NCBI RefSeq assembly: GCF_900099825.1
Contig: NZ_LT629693.1
Coordinates: forward strand, 3,917,001-3,981,000
DNA length: 64,000 bases
Origin: Bradyrhizobium ottawaense
GTDB lineage: Bacteria > Pseudomonadota > Alphaproteobacteria > Rhizobiales > Xanthobacteraceae
Direction: 5' to 3'
Part shown: piece by piece, positions 16,970-27,278 of the stretch
Position numbering within the stretch: position 1 is the stretch's first letter
Layout: each line of letters opens with the position of its first letter
The notes under the pieces: generated by a model
What the model was told of the DNA's origin: nothing
Database searches by the model: none
Seen by the model: only the letters and a program-made list of their open reading frames with translations
Position numbers and translations under genes: made by a program

Positions 16970-18306
16970 ACGCGCCTGCCGCCAAACCCCAACCGCTCGA
17001 TCAGTTGATCGCGCGGCTGTCGGCCCTTCATCCGCGTCAAATCGACCTCAGCCTCGATCGCATGCACCGGCTGCTGGCGGCGCTCGATCATCCCGAGCGC
17101 CGGCTGCCGCCGGTCATCCATGTCGCGGGCACCAACGGCAAGGGCTCGACGGTCGCTTATCTGCGCGCGATCCTCGAAGCCGCCGGCTTGCGCGTCCATG
17201 TTTTTACCTCGCCGTATCTGGTTCGGATCAACGAATGCTTTCGCCTGGGCCGCAACAAGGGCGGCGTGCTGGTGGACGATGACGAATTGCGCGGAACGCT
17301 GGAGCATTGCGAGCGGGCCAACAAAGGCGAGCCGGTCACGATCTTTGAAATCGAGACTGCTGCGGCGTTCTGTCTGTTTGCGCGGCATCCGGCCGATGTC
17401 GTGTTGCTGGAGGTCGGTCTCGGTGGCCGGCTTGATTCCACCAACGTGATCGCGGCGCCGCTGGCTACCGTCATCGCGCCGGTCAGCATGGATCACACCG
17501 AATTTCTCGGCAATTCGCTGACGGCGATCGCGGGCGAGAAGGCCGCCATCATCAAGCGCAACGTGCCGGTGGTGTGCGCCGAGCAGGCGCCGGACGCGAT
17601 GGCGGTGATCGAGGCGCAAGCCGGCCGCATGCGTGCGCCGCTGCATGCAGCCGGCCAGCAATGGCATGTCAGCGTCGAGCGCGGCCGGCTGGTTTACCAG
17701 GACGAGCGCGGCCTGATGGATCTGGCGGCGCCAAAGCTGTTCGGGCGGCATCAGTTCGACAATGCCGGACTGGCGATTGCGACCTTGCGTGCGATCGATG
17801 CGTTCAAGATCGGCATGCCGGCGTTCGAGGCCGGTATCGTCAACGCGGAATGGCCGGCGCGGATGCAGCGCCTGGTCTCGGGCGCGCTGGTCGATCAGGG
17901 CCCGACGGGTTGCGAGATCTGGCTTGATGGTGGCCACAATGCCGAGGGCGGCCGCGTGACGGCCGCAGCACTCGGCGATCTCGAGGAACGGGTGTCTCGC
18001 CCGCTCGTCGTGATCGCGGGCATGATGGCGAACAAGGATGCCGGCGCCTTCCTCGCCAATTTCGCCGGGCTGACGCGTCACATTATGGCGGTGCCCATTC
18101 CCGGCCGCGGCAACGCGATGCCGCCGGACCGTCTGGCGGATGCCGCCCGCGCGCTCGGCATGCGCGTGGAGAATGCCGCCAGCGTCGAAGCCGCGCTGCA
18201 GACGCTGTCGCGCCTCGCTTACGAAGTGCCGCCGCGCATCCTGATCACGGGCTCGCTCTACCTCGCCGGGCATGTCCTCGCTGTCAACGGCACGCCTCCT
18301 GCATAG
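16966..18306 (+). CDS. folC: Folylpolyglutamate synthase / dihydrofolate synthase
   Basis: FolC adds glutamate to dihydropteroate and to folates. The GTG at 16966 overlaps the accD stop and gives 446 residues; the same frame stays open far upstream through accD but that part is a shadow. The P-loop is [15 protein letters not shown] near residue 48, followed by [10 protein letters not shown], the E-rich [14 protein letters not shown], the MDHTEFLG metal site with its histidine, and C-terminal LDGGHNAEG. The accD-folC pairing is common in proteobacteria. Confidence 0.96.
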   Translation: MNAPAAKPQPLDQLIARLSALHPRQIDLSLDRMHRLLAALDHPERRLPPVIHVAGTNGKGSTVAYLRAILEAAGLRVHVFTSPYLVRINECFRLGRNKGGVLVDDDELRGTLEHCERANKGEPVTIFEIETAAAFCLFARHPADVVLLEVGLGGRLDSTNVIAAPLATVIAPVSMDHTEFLGNSLTAIAGEKAAIIKRNVPVVCAEQAPDAMAVIEAQAGRMRAPLHAAGQQWHVSVERGRLVYQDERGLMDLAAPKLFGRHQFDNAGLAIATLRAIDAFKIGMPAFEAGIVNAEWPARMQRLVSGALVDQGPTGCEIWLDGGHNAEGGRVTAAALGDLEERVSRPLVVIAGMMANKDAGAFLANFAGLTRHIMAVPIPGRGNAMPPDRLADAARALGMRVENAASVEAALQTLSRLAYEVPPRILITGSLYLAGHVLAVNGTPPA

Positions 18307-18341
18307 TAATTTGCGTGTCGAGATAGCGATTGGAATTTAGG

Positions 18342-19082
18342 ATGCGTTTTGCCGCGATTGCCGACGTGCACGGGAATTATCTCGCGCTGGAAGCCGTGCT
18401 GGCCGACATCCGCGCGCAGGGAATTACTGACATCGTCAATCTCGGCGACATAGCGAGCGGCCCGCTCGACGCGCGGCGCACGATGGACATGCTGATGGCG
18501 CTCGACGCCGTGCATGTGCTCGGCAACCACGACCGCTATCTGATCGACCGGCTCCCGGAGAAGATGGGTTCATGGGACCGGCCGGCCCATGCGCAACTCG
18601 ATGCCAGTCATCTCGACTGGCTGCGCGCGGTGCCGAAGACGCAGGTGTTTCGCGAAAAAGTCTTCCTCTGCCACGCCACGCCCGCGCATGACGAGATCTA
18701 CTGGCTGGAGACCGTCTTGCCTGACGGTACGGTGCGAATGTCGTCGCTCGACGCGATCGAGGAGCGAGCCAAGGGGGTCACGCAGTCACTGATCCTGTGC
18801 GCCCACACCCACGTCGCCCGCGCTGTCCAGCTTCGTGACGGCCGCCTGGTCGTCAATCCCGGCAGCGTCGGCTCGCCCGGCTATCGCGATATTCATCCAT
18901 ATCCGCATGTCATCGAAGCCGGCACGCCGGATGCGCGTTACGCGATTTTAGAACTCGTCGCCGGCGATTGGCGCGTGACGTTTCGTCATGTGCCGTACGA
19001 TCACGCCGCGATGGCCGATCTGGCGAGGCAGAACGGTCAAGCCGAATTGGCGTCCGCGCTGGCGACGGGATGGATTGAATAA
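18342..19082 (+). CDS. Calcineurin-like metallophosphoesterase (YfcE-type)
   Basis: ATG 18342 gives 246 residues (a TTG 12 nt earlier is possible). The metal-binding motifs are in order: ADVHGNYLALE near the start, NLGDIASGP, LGNHDRYL, LCHATPAHDE and CAHTHVARAV, followed by VNPGSVGSPG. This set defines the small phosphodiesterase family of YfcE/MJ0936; the substrate is unknown. It is convergent with trxA. Confidence 0.88.
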   Translation: MRFAAIADVHGNYLALEAVLADIRAQGITDIVNLGDIASGPLDARRTMDMLMALDAVHVLGNHDRYLIDRLPEKMGSWDRPAHAQLDASHLDWLRAVPKTQVFREKVFLCHATPAHDEIYWLETVLPDGTVRMSSLDAIEERAKGVTQSLILCAHTHVARAVQLRDGRLVVNPGSVGSPGYRDIHPYPHVIEAGTPDARYAILELVAGDWRVTFRHVPYDHAAMADLARQNGQAELASALATGWIE

Positions 19083-19110
19083 AACAAAACGGCCGGCGAT
19101 GAGCCGGCCG
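19082..19110 (-). terminator. Rho-independent terminator of trxA
   Basis: On the minus strand CGGCCGGC pairs with GCCGGCCG over a 5-nt loop, then TTTTGTTTT follows. It lies 28 nt past the trxA stop and ends the addB-addA-trxA transcript. Confidence 0.88.
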
Positions 19111-19137
19111 CTTCAGAACAACGATCGTATCAGCCGA

Positions 19138-19458
19138 TCACACCGCAGCGGTGATCCACTGCTGCAGCTTCTGCTTCGGCGCGGCGCCGACCTGGCGCGA
19201 GGCCATCTCGCCGCCCTTGAAGATCATCAGGGTCGGGATCGACATCACGCCGTACTTCGAGGCCGTCTTCGGGCTCTCATCGACGTTCAGCTTCACGATC
19301 TTGACCTTGTCGCCCATGGCGCCGGAAATCTCGTCAAGCGCGGGCGCGATCATGCGGCAGGGGCCACACCATTCGGCCCAGAAATCGACCACGACCGGGC
19401 CGGTCGCGTTGAGCACTTCGGCTTCGAAATCAGCGTCAGAAACCTTGCCAACGGCCAT
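19138..19458 (-). CDS. trxA: Thioredoxin
   Basis: The 106-residue protein has the redox motif Trp30-Cys31-Gly-Pro-Cys34 in FWAEWCGPCRM, the buried aspartate in VVVDFWA, and the cis-proline in MSIPTLMIF. ATG 19458 follows CGAGGT with good spacing; an upstream in-frame ATG (19518) adds 20 unusual residues and is rejected. It lies downstream of addAB, an order conserved in related genomes. Confidence 0.97.
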   Translation of the reverse strand: MAVGKVSDADFEAEVLNATGPVVVDFWAEWCGPCRMIAPALDEISGAMGDKVKIVKLNVDESPKTASKYGVMSIPTLMIFKGGEMASRQVGAAPKQKLQQWITAAV

Positions 19459-19549
19459 GGGAATACCTCGTTCGGTTGGATTAAGGGACGCGGCTTGGAG
19501 AATCGCGCCGGGGATCATGCGGCAAACCTATGAACGCGACCTTGCCGGG

Positions 19550-22500
19550 TCAAGCACGGTCATCCCTTTGGATAATGGCGGCCAGCTCCGCGTCCAGCGC
19601 AGGGGCTGAAATCTCCATGAATTCAGGCGTTTCGGTCCAAAGCAGCGCGGCACGAACCGGCAGCTGGGGATAAAGTTTGCCGAGCACCGCCCGATATAGC
19701 GCCAACTGGCGGACATATCCCTTCGGCGCCTCGGCTGCGTGCGTCGGCGGGGCGTGGTTGGTCTTGAAATCGACGATCAGAACCTCGTGATCGGTCACGA
19801 CCAGACGGTCGATCTGCCCCGAAACCAGCGCCGGTTGCCGGTGCGGCCGCTCCAGCCGGCCGACGATCGAGACCTCGGCGCGGCTGCCGGGTGCGAATAC
19901 CGGCGCGAAACGTGCGTCGGCAATCAATGCCAGCGCGCCTTCCGCCAGCTGCCTGCGCTCATCTTCGGTCCAGCCATCGGCGTTGCGCGCGAGATAAGCG
20001 AGTGCCGCATCGTGGCGGCTTGAGGCCGCGATATCGGGCAGCGACTGCAGCAGCCGGTGCACCAGCGTCCCGCGCTGAAGCGCACGGGCCCGCTGTGCAA
20101 TGGATTCGCCGGTGCGGACCGGATGGCTGTCTCCATTGGTGGGTTCGGAAGGCCGCAACGCGCTGTCCGCTGACGTTTCCGGCTGCGCTGGTGTCAGCAG
20201 CCAGGTCGGCAGTGCGATCGGTGCGGCTGTTGGCGTCGCGGCGGCAGCGGAGCCTGTGGCAGGAACGGCTTCCTCGGCCAGCGTGTAGCGCGTCACCTTG
20301 CCGTTTGGCGTTTCGAGTTCCAGCACCTGCAGATCGGAACGCGCGAGACCCTTGGCGATCAGATCGTACCAGGAGGATTTCCGCACCGTGCTCATGTTGC
20401 CGGGCATGCAGCCGCCGACGATCAGCCGGTCCGCTGCGCGCGTCATCGCCACGTACAACAGGCGACGATATTCGTCCTCGGTATCGGCGATCATGGCCGC
20501 GCGCGCGGCAACGACGGAGGAGGGATCCTCGGCCTTGCGCCCGGCCCACACCACGACGCCGGGCGCATGCGGATCGGCGTTTCCCTGGGACAGGTTGATC
20601 AGCTTCAGCCGCTGCGTGTCCGAAGGCGAGGTGGTGGTGTCGACCAGGAACACGACGGAGGCTTCCAGGCCCTTGGCGCCGTGCACGGTCATGACGCGGA
20701 CCTCGTCGCGCGAGATTTCCATGTCGCGCTTCACTTCGGTGTCGGCCGCGCGCAGCCACGCCATGAAGCCCTGCAGCGAGGCCGGTGCCTTGCGCTCATA
20801 GTTCAGCGCCAGTTCGAGAAACTCGTCGAGCGCGTCGTTGGCCTCATGTCCGAGCCGTTGCAGGATTCGCGCGCGGCCGCCGTCGCCGCCGAGCAGCCAG
20901 GCGTAGAACGCAAACGGTGTCTCGTGGACGACGCGGCGCTCGCATTGTTCGAGCCGCCACAGCACATCCCGCAACAGGCCGTCGGTCGCGGCGCGGGCGG
21001 TCAGCGCGGCGCGCAGCGAACCCTTGCGATCCCGCGCCAGCTTGAACAGGTCGCCATCGGTGAGGCCGAACAGCGGGCTCTTCAGCGCCACCGCGAGCGC
21101 CAGGTCGTCCTGCGGCAGCAGCAGCGCGTCGGCAAGGTTCATCAGGTCGATGATCGCGATATGCTCGGTCAGCTTGAGCCGGTCGGCGCCCGCGACCGGG
21201 ATACTGGCGTGCTTCAGCGCCTGGATGACGGCGTCGAACGCATTGCCGCGCCGCCGCACCAGCACCAGCATGTCGCCGTAGCGCAGCGGCCGGCGGGCGC
21301 CGGTACTGCCGGTCATGGTGCCGCCATCGACCAGCGCCTTGATCTCGGCTTGAATGCGTCGCGCCAGTTTCACTTCCGGGCTGGTCAGCGAGACGCCGTC
21401 GAACGGCGCGCGCCAGCCCTCGATGTCCTGCCTGTCGTCGGATTCCGCGAGTTCCCAGAGATCGATCAGGCTCGGGCCGGCGTCGGGAAGCGCCTCATGC
21501 CGAGGCATGCCGTCCTTGTCCGTGGTGATGCTCTGGTAAATCTCGGAAGAGTGAAAGGCGTTCTCCACGGCGCGGAGTACGCCCATCCCCGAGCGGAAGG
21601 AGTAGGTGAAGGAAATCGGCTCGAATTTCTGACGCGCCGCCTGGAGCTTGTTTTGAAAATATTGGCGCATTTCGGCGAACTCGCGCGGCTTCGCGCCTTG
21701 AAACGAAAAGATCGATTGCTTTTCATCTCCGACAGCAAAGACCGTGCGAACGACGCCGTCGCGGGCACCTGCGCCAGTCGTGAACTCGGACGTGATATGC
21801 TTGACGATGTCCCACTGCCGCGGGCTGGTATCCTGCGCCTCGTCAATCAACACGTGGTCGACGCCGCGGTCGAGCTTGTAATGCACCCAGCCGGAGGAGA
21901 CGCGGTCGAGCATGGCGAGCGTCTTGTCGATCAGGTCGTCATAGTCGAGCAGGCCGCGTTCCTGCTTCTCGCGCCGGTAATTCGCCGCCGCCGCAGTCGC
22001 GATATGCAGCAGCGCCTCGGTGCGGTCGCGCGCCGTGACCGCACGGCGGCGTTCGATCAGGGGCGCGATCCGGGAGGTCTCCGCGTCGAACAGCCGGCCT
22101 AGGGCCGGATTGCTGTCGATGAATTTCTTCGTTACGACGGATTTGCGGGGCGTGCGATCGGCCTCGGTAAGAAACACCCCGAAATATTCGTCGACCTGCG
22201 CGGCGCCGGTGAAGATCACGGCGTCGCGCAACCGGCGCGCCTGCTCCTGGTCGGTTTTGCTGCCGGTATCGAGAATGCCGGCGATTTCCCGCCAGATCGA
22301 CCGCGGCAGGTTCGGTCCATCGACGATGGCGCGCTCGACGTCTTCGATGCGGTCATTCGGATCGACGCCGAGGGCTGCGGAAATCTGCGCTGCGGCGGCA
22401 TGCGCGCTGCCGGCGGCGTCGGTCCATGCCATGAAGTGATCGCGGCTCAGGCACGCCTCGCGCACGACGTCCTTGAAGGTCACGTCGGCGGCGCTCGCCA

Positions 22501-23062
22501 TCGCCGTCATCAGCGCGCGCCCGGTGGCGCTGTCGGGGTGCCGCGACGCCTCCAAAAATACCCCGAGATTGGCGCGTTCCATCATCTCGTTCTGGTCGCG
22601 GTCGTCGAGCACGGCGAAGCGCGCCGGCACATTGGCCTCGAACGGGAATTGCTGCAGCAGCCGCGTACACAGCGCGTGGATGGTCTGCACCTTCAAGCCA
22701 CCCGGCGTTTCCAGCGCACAGGCAAACAGTTTGCGCGCGTCCCGCCGCAGCTTGGCGCTGGGATGGGCGATGCCGGCCTCCCGGATCGCCGTATCGAGTT
22801 CCGCGTCATCGAGCGTGACCCAATGACCGAGGGTGGAAAACACCCGTTCCGCCATATTGGCGGCGGCAGCCTTGGTGAAGGTGATGCAGAGGATTTTTTC
22901 CGGCGCCACGCCGTCGAGCAGCAGCCGGATCACGCGCTGCACCAGTACGTGCGTCTTGCCGGAACCGGCGTTCGCCGAGACGAAGGCGGAGGCTGCCGGA
23001 TCGGAGGCGCGCGCCTGCGTCGCGCGGACCGCGGGCGGAATGATGCGCGGGGCCTTCACCAT
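19550..23062 (-). CDS. addA: Double-strand break repair helicase AddA
   Basis: AddA is the UvrD-like helicase/nuclease subunit of AddAB, which resects broken DNA for RecA. The ~1170-residue product has Walker A SANAGSGKTH (near 29-38), ITFTKAAAANMAERV, Walker B VLIDEAQDTSP, AVGDEKQSIFSFQGA, MTVHGAKGLEA and LLYVAMTRAADRL. A C-terminal RecB-type nuclease motif VLIVDFKTNHAPP is also present. ATG 23062 overlaps the addB stop and directly follows GAGGA; GTG 23059 is an equally plausible start. An ATG at 23095 would extend further into addB. Confidence 0.96.
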   Translation of the reverse strand: MVKAPRIIPPAVRATQARASDPAASAFVSANAGSGKTHVLVQRVIRLLLDGVAPEKILCITFTKAAAANMAERVFSTLGHWVTLDDAELDTAIREAGIAHPSAKLRRDARKLFACALETPGGLKVQTIHALCTRLLQQFPFEANVPARFAVLDDRDQNEMMERANLGVFLEASRHPDSATGRALMTAMASAADVTFKDVVREACLSRDHFMAWTDAAGSAHAAAAQISAALGVDPNDRIEDVERAIVDGPNLPRSIWREIAGILDTGSKTDQEQARRLRDAVIFTGAAQVDEYFGVFLTEADRTPRKSVVTKKFIDSNPALGRLFDAETSRIAPLIERRRAVTARDRTEALLHIATAAAANYRREKQERGLLDYDDLIDKTLAMLDRVSSGWVHYKLDRGVDHVLIDEAQDTSPRQWDIVKHITSEFTTGAGARDGVVRTVFAVGDEKQSIFSFQGAKPREFAEMRQYFQNKLQAARQKFEPISFTYSFRSGMGVLRAVENAFHSSEIYQSITTDKDGMPRHEALPDAGPSLIDLWELAESDDRQDIEGWRAPFDGVSLTSPEVKLARRIQAEIKALVDGGTMTGSTGARRPLRYGDMLVLVRRRGNAFDAVIQALKHASIPVAGADRLKLTEHIAIIDLMNLADALLLPQDDLALAVALKSPLFGLTDGDLFKLARDRKGSLRAALTARAATDGLLRDVLWRLEQCERRVVHETPFAFYAWLLGGDGGRARILQRLGHEANDALDEFLELALNYERKAPASLQGFMAWLRAADTEVKRDMEISRDEVRVMTVHGAKGLEASVVFLVDTTTSPSDTQRLKLINLSQGNADPHAPGVVVWAGRKAEDPSSVVAARAAMIADTEDEYRRLLYVAMTRAADRLIVGGCMPGNMSTVRKSSWYDLIAKGLARSDLQVLELETPNGKVTRYTLAEEAVPATGSAAAATPTAAPIALPTWLLTPAQPETSADSALRPSEPTNGDSHPVRTGESIAQRARALQRGTLVHRLLQSLPDIAASSRHDAALAYLARNADGWTEDERRQLAEGALALIADARFAPVFAPGSRAEVSIVGRLERPHRQPALVSGQIDRLVVTDHEVLIVDFKTNHAPPTHAAEAPKGYVRQLALYRAVLGKLYPQLPVRAALLWTETPEFMEISAPALDAELAAIIQRDDRA

Positions 23063-26000
23063 TCCTCGATTCCCAGGCCGCCGGCTGCAGACCATTCCTT
23101 GATGCGGGCGAGGTCGTCATAGGCGCCGTAGCGGTTCGACCACATCGACAGGTTCAGGGAGGTGTAGGCCTGATCCTCGTTCTCGAAAGCGCGGATCAGG
23201 GCTTCCAGCTTCTGCAGCGCCTCGTCGGCCGCAGCATCCGGTGGCTGTGGCGTATCGTTGTTTCGGATTTTCAGCTCCAGCGTCCGTTGCAGGCCGGGCG
23301 GATTGTTGCCGCTGAGCCTGACATAGACCAGTTCGCCGACGGAGGAATCCGCCGGAATATCCTTGAAGCCGCCTTTGCGCAGGATCGCGGCCTCCAGCGT
23401 CAGTTGCGGCGACAGGCCCATGCGCACCTGCTTGCCGGTCGGCGGTTGCCCGGTCTTGTAGTCCAGGATCGCAAAGCTGCCGTCGTGGCGTCGCTCGATC
23501 CGGTCGGCGCGCGCGGAGAGAACGAAAGTCCGCGCATTGTCGAGCGAAATTCCGATGTCGCCTCGGGTCTCGGCCTTGATGTTGTCGATGCTGTCGCGCC
23601 GCGCCTGCTCCCAATCGGCGAACCAGCCGACAATGCGCTGAAACCGCGGCCACCACAGCGCCTTTGCCTCCGGCCGTTCCATCAGCGGGGCAAAATGTTT
23701 CGCGCCGATGGCGCGCAGCGTCTGCACGACGTCGCCGGGCAGTGCTTCGGCAAAGGTCTGGGTGAATTCCCCGAGCGCATTGTGAATCGCCGAGCCGCGA
23801 TCGGCGGCCGACAGCGGCATGTCGACGGGATCGAGCGGATCGAGCCGCAAAATATATTTCGCGTAGATGGTGTAGGGATCGCGCAGCCAGTCCTCGATTG
23901 CGGTGACCGACAGTTTGAGCGGCCGCGTTGCCAGCGGCGGCTTTGGCGCGGGCTGTTTGACCGGCTCGACTTTCTCGGGCCGGTCCAGTTCATCGGCGAA
24001 GCGGACATAGTTTTCGCCGGCACGCTTCGCTTCTTCCCAGCGCGCTTCGCCGGCGACGGCTTCGAGCCGGTGCAGGAAGCGCGAGGCGACGGCCGGCGCG
24101 CCGCCGACTTTCGCGGAATGGGTGAGAATCACCTCATTGGTCCCGAGCAGTTGCGCGAAGTCGTGCGCGGCGAGGCCGATACGGCGCTCCGGAAGATCGA
24201 GGCCGAGTTCATGCCGCATCGGCCGGCTCAGCCATGGATCGACCCGCGGCGCCGGCGGCCACACGCCCTCGACCAGTCCGCCGAGGATGACACGATCGGC
24301 TTCCGTCATGCGCGCTTCGAGCTGGCCGTAGATCTGCAGGTGCGCATTGGCATGCTCCGGCCGGCGCACCATGCGGTCGGCAAAGGCGGTTTGAAACACC
24401 TCGGGATAATCGCCGAGCTGGACCATCAGCCCGCTGGGCTTGCCTTCGCCGAGCAGATCGTCGAATGCCGCCGCCAGTGCCGATCCCTGACTGCCCTCGA
24501 ACACCACGGCCACGCCGTCCTGGTCGCCGCAAAGCGCGGTCAGCACCTCGTGGTGGCGTTGCGCCAGTTCGGCAAAATCATAGGGCCTCGATGGCGCCAT
24601 GCTCTCCAGCGGTGCGAACGCCTTCTGCAGCGCGGCGATCAGCGATCGGGCCAGATCAAGCTCATCCTCTTTCAACTTCGCGCGCTGCTCGGAGCGGTGA
24701 AGTGACGAGGTTTCCTCGTTGTTGAGTTTTTTGAGCTCGCTCCGGAAACGATCGAAGTCGCGGGCGAGGCCTTGGCTACCGGCTTGCGGCCGGGTGCCGC
24801 GCAGCACCGCCAGTTCGAGCACTTCGATGGCGCGCTTGAGCGTTCCCAGCGCACCGCCGAGCCGGAGCAGCGGATGCTTCAACAGCGCCAGCAAGGTCGG
24901 CGGTTCCAGCCCCTTGGCGGCGGCCTCCGCGGTGAGGCGCGCAAAAATGCCGGCGGGGGTGTCTGTCAGGGCGTCGCCGCCGGAATCGTCGAATTCGAGA
25001 TTCCAGCGGGTCAGCGCCGCCATCACCCGGCGGGCCAGCGCGCGGTCCGGCGTCACCAAGGCTGCCGATTTGCCGAGATGCCGCGCCTCGCGCATCGCAA
25101 TCGCGATCGCCAGCGACTCCATTTCGGAATTCGGCGCTTCGACCACCGCGAGGTTGGCCATCCCGGCGGAAATCTTCGCGGATACCTCCGGCTGCGCCAG
25201 CCGGTCATGCCATTGCTCGGTCGCGCTCGACGGCCGCATCGTCTCCGAGACCAGCACGTCGCGACCCTGTGCCGCCGGCGTGCCCAGGATCTCGACATCG
25301 CGGCGCCGGATGCCGAAGCGGTCGAGCAGTCCCTGCATCGCGAATTGCGGATGGTTCGACGAGGGCTGCGTGGTGAATTTGCCCTTGATGTCCCTGACGC
25401 CGCCGATGATCTGCCAGGCGTCGTCGTCAAGATCGGTATCGAGCCCCGGCAGCACCACCGCGCCTTGCTTCAGGCCGGCGACGACGGCCAGGAATTTCGC
25501 GGTCGCGGGCATCGAGCCGGTCGAACCCGCCGCGATCACCGGGCCGTCGTGATGCGCGGCGAGGCGCACGGCTTCCGCGTCGATCAGACGATCGCGCCGT
25601 TCCGCGGGCTCGATCCTGCCGATTTCCTTCAGATGATCCGGCCATATCTGGCGCGCGATGCGCAGGAATTGCAGCGAGTGCTGCCAGTATTGGTCGAGCT
25701 GGTCGGGCACCAGTTTGTCGAGCGCTTCCCAGGCGACGCCGCGCGTCACCATGTCGTCCATCAGCCGCGCCAGGTCGCCGGCCAGCGCCAGCGTCGAAGC
25801 TGGGCCGCCGACCACGAGCGGCGCCAGCACCGGACCCTTCGCCCAAGCGGCAACGAGGTGCGCCAGCGTCAACCGGCGTTCGAGCTCGCCGAGCCGCGGC
25901 GGAATGTCGAGCGGCGCGGTGCCGCCGAACTGTTCGGAGCTTTCCGAAAACGCCAGCTCATCCTCGTCGATGTCGCCGAGCGCGACGATGCGCGGCAGGA

Positions 26001-26202
26001 TCGCGGCATCGCTTTTCAACTCATCGAGAAAAATTTCCCGCGCCAGCCGTCCGGCGCGCCGGGTCGGCAGATAGAGCGTCGCCCGCGCCAGATTCAACGG
26101 ATTGTTGCGGGCCTCGAATCCATCGACCAGCCGGCCATCGACCAGAGCGGCGATAACGGTGCGCAACAGCGGCACGGAGACGGGAACGCTGAAAACGCGC
26201 AT
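23056..26202 (-). CDS. addB: Double-strand break repair protein AddB (alphaproteobacterial type)
   Basis: The 1048-residue partner of AddA. The N-terminus (TLYLPTRRAGRLAREIF) lies where helicases have Walker A but lacks a GKT motif, as usual for this alphaproteobacterial type. The middle contains GLVEGVWPPAPRVDPWLSRP. The C-terminal nuclease domain has FAILDYKTGQPPTGKQ with the DYK active-site pattern. It overlaps addA by 7 nt, so the two are coupled. Confidence 0.95.
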   Translation of the reverse strand: MRVFSVPVSVPLLRTVIAALVDGRLVDGFEARNNPLNLARATLYLPTRRAGRLAREIFLDELKSDAAILPRIVALGDIDEDELAFSESSEQFGGTAPLDIPPRLGELERRLTLAHLVAAWAKGPVLAPLVVGGPASTLALAGDLARLMDDMVTRGVAWEALDKLVPDQLDQYWQHSLQFLRIARQIWPDHLKEIGRIEPAERRDRLIDAEAVRLAAHHDGPVIAAGSTGSMPATAKFLAVVAGLKQGAVVLPGLDTDLDDDAWQIIGGVRDIKGKFTTQPSSNHPQFAMQGLLDRFGIRRRDVEILGTPAAQGRDVLVSETMRPSSATEQWHDRLAQPEVSAKISAGMANLAVVEAPNSEMESLAIAIAMREARHLGKSAALVTPDRALARRVMAALTRWNLEFDDSGGDALTDTPAGIFARLTAEAAAKGLEPPTLLALLKHPLLRLGGALGTLKRAIEVLELAVLRGTRPQAGSQGLARDFDRFRSELKKLNNEETSSLHRSEQRAKLKEDELDLARSLIAALQKAFAPLESMAPSRPYDFAELAQRHHEVLTALCGDQDGVAVVFEGSQGSALAAAFDDLLGEGKPSGLMVQLGDYPEVFQTAFADRMVRRPEHANAHLQIYGQLEARMTEADRVILGGLVEGVWPPAPRVDPWLSRPMRHELGLDLPERRIGLAAHDFAQLLGTNEVILTHSAKVGGAPAVASRFLHRLEAVAGEARWEEAKRAGENYVRFADELDRPEKVEPVKQPAPKPPLATRPLKLSVTAIEDWLRDPYTIYAKYILRLDPLDPVDMPLSAADRGSAIHNALGEFTQTFAEALPGDVVQTLRAIGAKHFAPLMERPEAKALWWPRFQRIVGWFADWEQARRDSIDNIKAETRGDIGISLDNARTFVLSARADRIERRHDGSFAILDYKTGQPPTGKQVRMGLSPQLTLEAAILRKGGFKDIPADSSVGELVYVRLSGNNPPGLQRTLELKIRNNDTPQPPDAAADEALQKLEALIRAFENEDQAYTSLNLSMWSNRYGAYDDLARIKEWSAAGGLGIEEW

Positions 26203-26289
26203 GGGCTTCCTGATTCGAGGTCAGGGGCCAATATAGGGAGCGAAGGTCGCTCTTCCCACTCGCTTTTCGCGGAGCGGGGCGATCTATCA

Positions 26290-26395
26290 GACCTCATCCT
26301 GAGGAGCCTGCGCAGCAGGCGTCTCGAAGGATGAACGGCACCGACCGGACCACATGGTTCGAGACGGCGCTATGCGCCTCCTCACCATGAGGGTC
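26290..26395. repeat. Intergenic palindromic element between murU-like gene and addB
   Basis: A ~106-bp unit starts GACCTCATCCTGAGGAG, passes GTCTCGAAGGATGAA in the first half and GGTTCGAGACGG in the second, and ends CCTCACCATGAGGGTC. The halves are imperfect inverted repeats. It resembles a dispersed Bradyrhizobium repeat I recall; it is the only copy of this family in the window. Confidence 0.75.
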
Positions 26396-26417
26396 CGACG
26401 GCTGTTGCGAAGCGAGC

Positions 26418-27140
26418 TTACGCCACGCTCTCCAGAAACGCCTCTTCCGCGGCCTCGACCGCATCGGGGGTTCCGACATGCATCCAGACGCCGTCGAGCC
26501 GCAGGCCGAACAGCCGCTCCTGTTCGTTGGCGCGGTCGAACATCTTCGTCAGCGAAAACTCGCCGGCGGGCGCGCCGTCAAACAGCGACGGCGACAGGAT
26601 GGCCGCGCCGGCATAGACGAACGGCACCACCTGATGCTCCCTGCGTTTGCGCAACGCACCATCCGGCAGCATCGCGTAGTCGCCGCGGCCGGCATAGCCG
26701 ATGCTGGTCGTGGTCGGCGCCATCAGCAGCAGGATGTCCATCCGCGCCGGATCGAAGGTTTCGGCCAGCCGCGTCAGGTTAGGCCGCACGCCGTCGATCC
26801 ACATCGTGTCGGCATTGAGATGGAAGAACGGCTGGCTGCCCAGCAGAGGCAGCGCCTTGACCACGGCGCCGCCGGTGCCGAGCACCTGGTCGCGTTCATC
26901 GGAGATGATGACACGGGGGCGGCTGCGGGTAGCGGTATGCGTGATGATCTGGTCGGGCAGGTAATGCACGTTGACCACGGCTTCGCTGACGCCGGCATCG
27001 GCGAGCTTGTCCAGCACGTGATCGAGCAACGGCTGGCCCGCCACACGCACCAGCGGCTTCGGCATGTGGTCGGTCAACGGGCGCATGCGCAGGCCAAGAC
27101 CGGCGGCGAGAACCATGGCTTTGGTGGGGATAACGGGCAT
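26418..27140 (-). CDS. murU: Sugar-phosphate nucleotidyltransferase, MurU-like
   Basis: The 240-residue product is a small NTP-transferase: MVLAAGLGLRMRPLTDHMPKPL (9-30) is the nucleotide-binding signature, followed by NVHYLPDQI, DERDQVLGTGGAV and the metal aspartate in HLNADTMW. MurU makes UDP-MurNAc from MurNAc-1-phosphate in the cell-wall recycling route that bypasses de novo synthesis. The neighbouring tsaE-amgK gene encodes the kinase that would supply MurNAc-1-phosphate, which favours this identity over a general sugar transferase. ATG 27140 is preferred to a TTG at 27164. Confidence 0.82.
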   Translation of the reverse strand: MPVIPTKAMVLAAGLGLRMRPLTDHMPKPLVRVAGQPLLDHVLDKLADAGVSEAVVNVHYLPDQIITHTATRSRPRVIISDERDQVLGTGGAVVKALPLLGSQPFFHLNADTMWIDGVRPNLTRLAETFDPARMDILLLMAPTTTSIGYAGRGDYAMLPDGALRKRREHQVVPFVYAGAAILSPSLFDGAPAGEFSLTKMFDRANEQERLFGLRLDGVWMHVGTPDAVEAAEEAFLESVA

Positions 27141-27278
27141 GTCGGGAATTTCTCTAACCCTCAAAGGCGCGCCAAATCCGCGCCACGGATCATATCACGG
27201 TGATTCGCCGGTGACAGCGACTGTCAGGCGATAGTCGCCGGACATGACGGCTGTACGACGGCACCGGCACCCCCGACT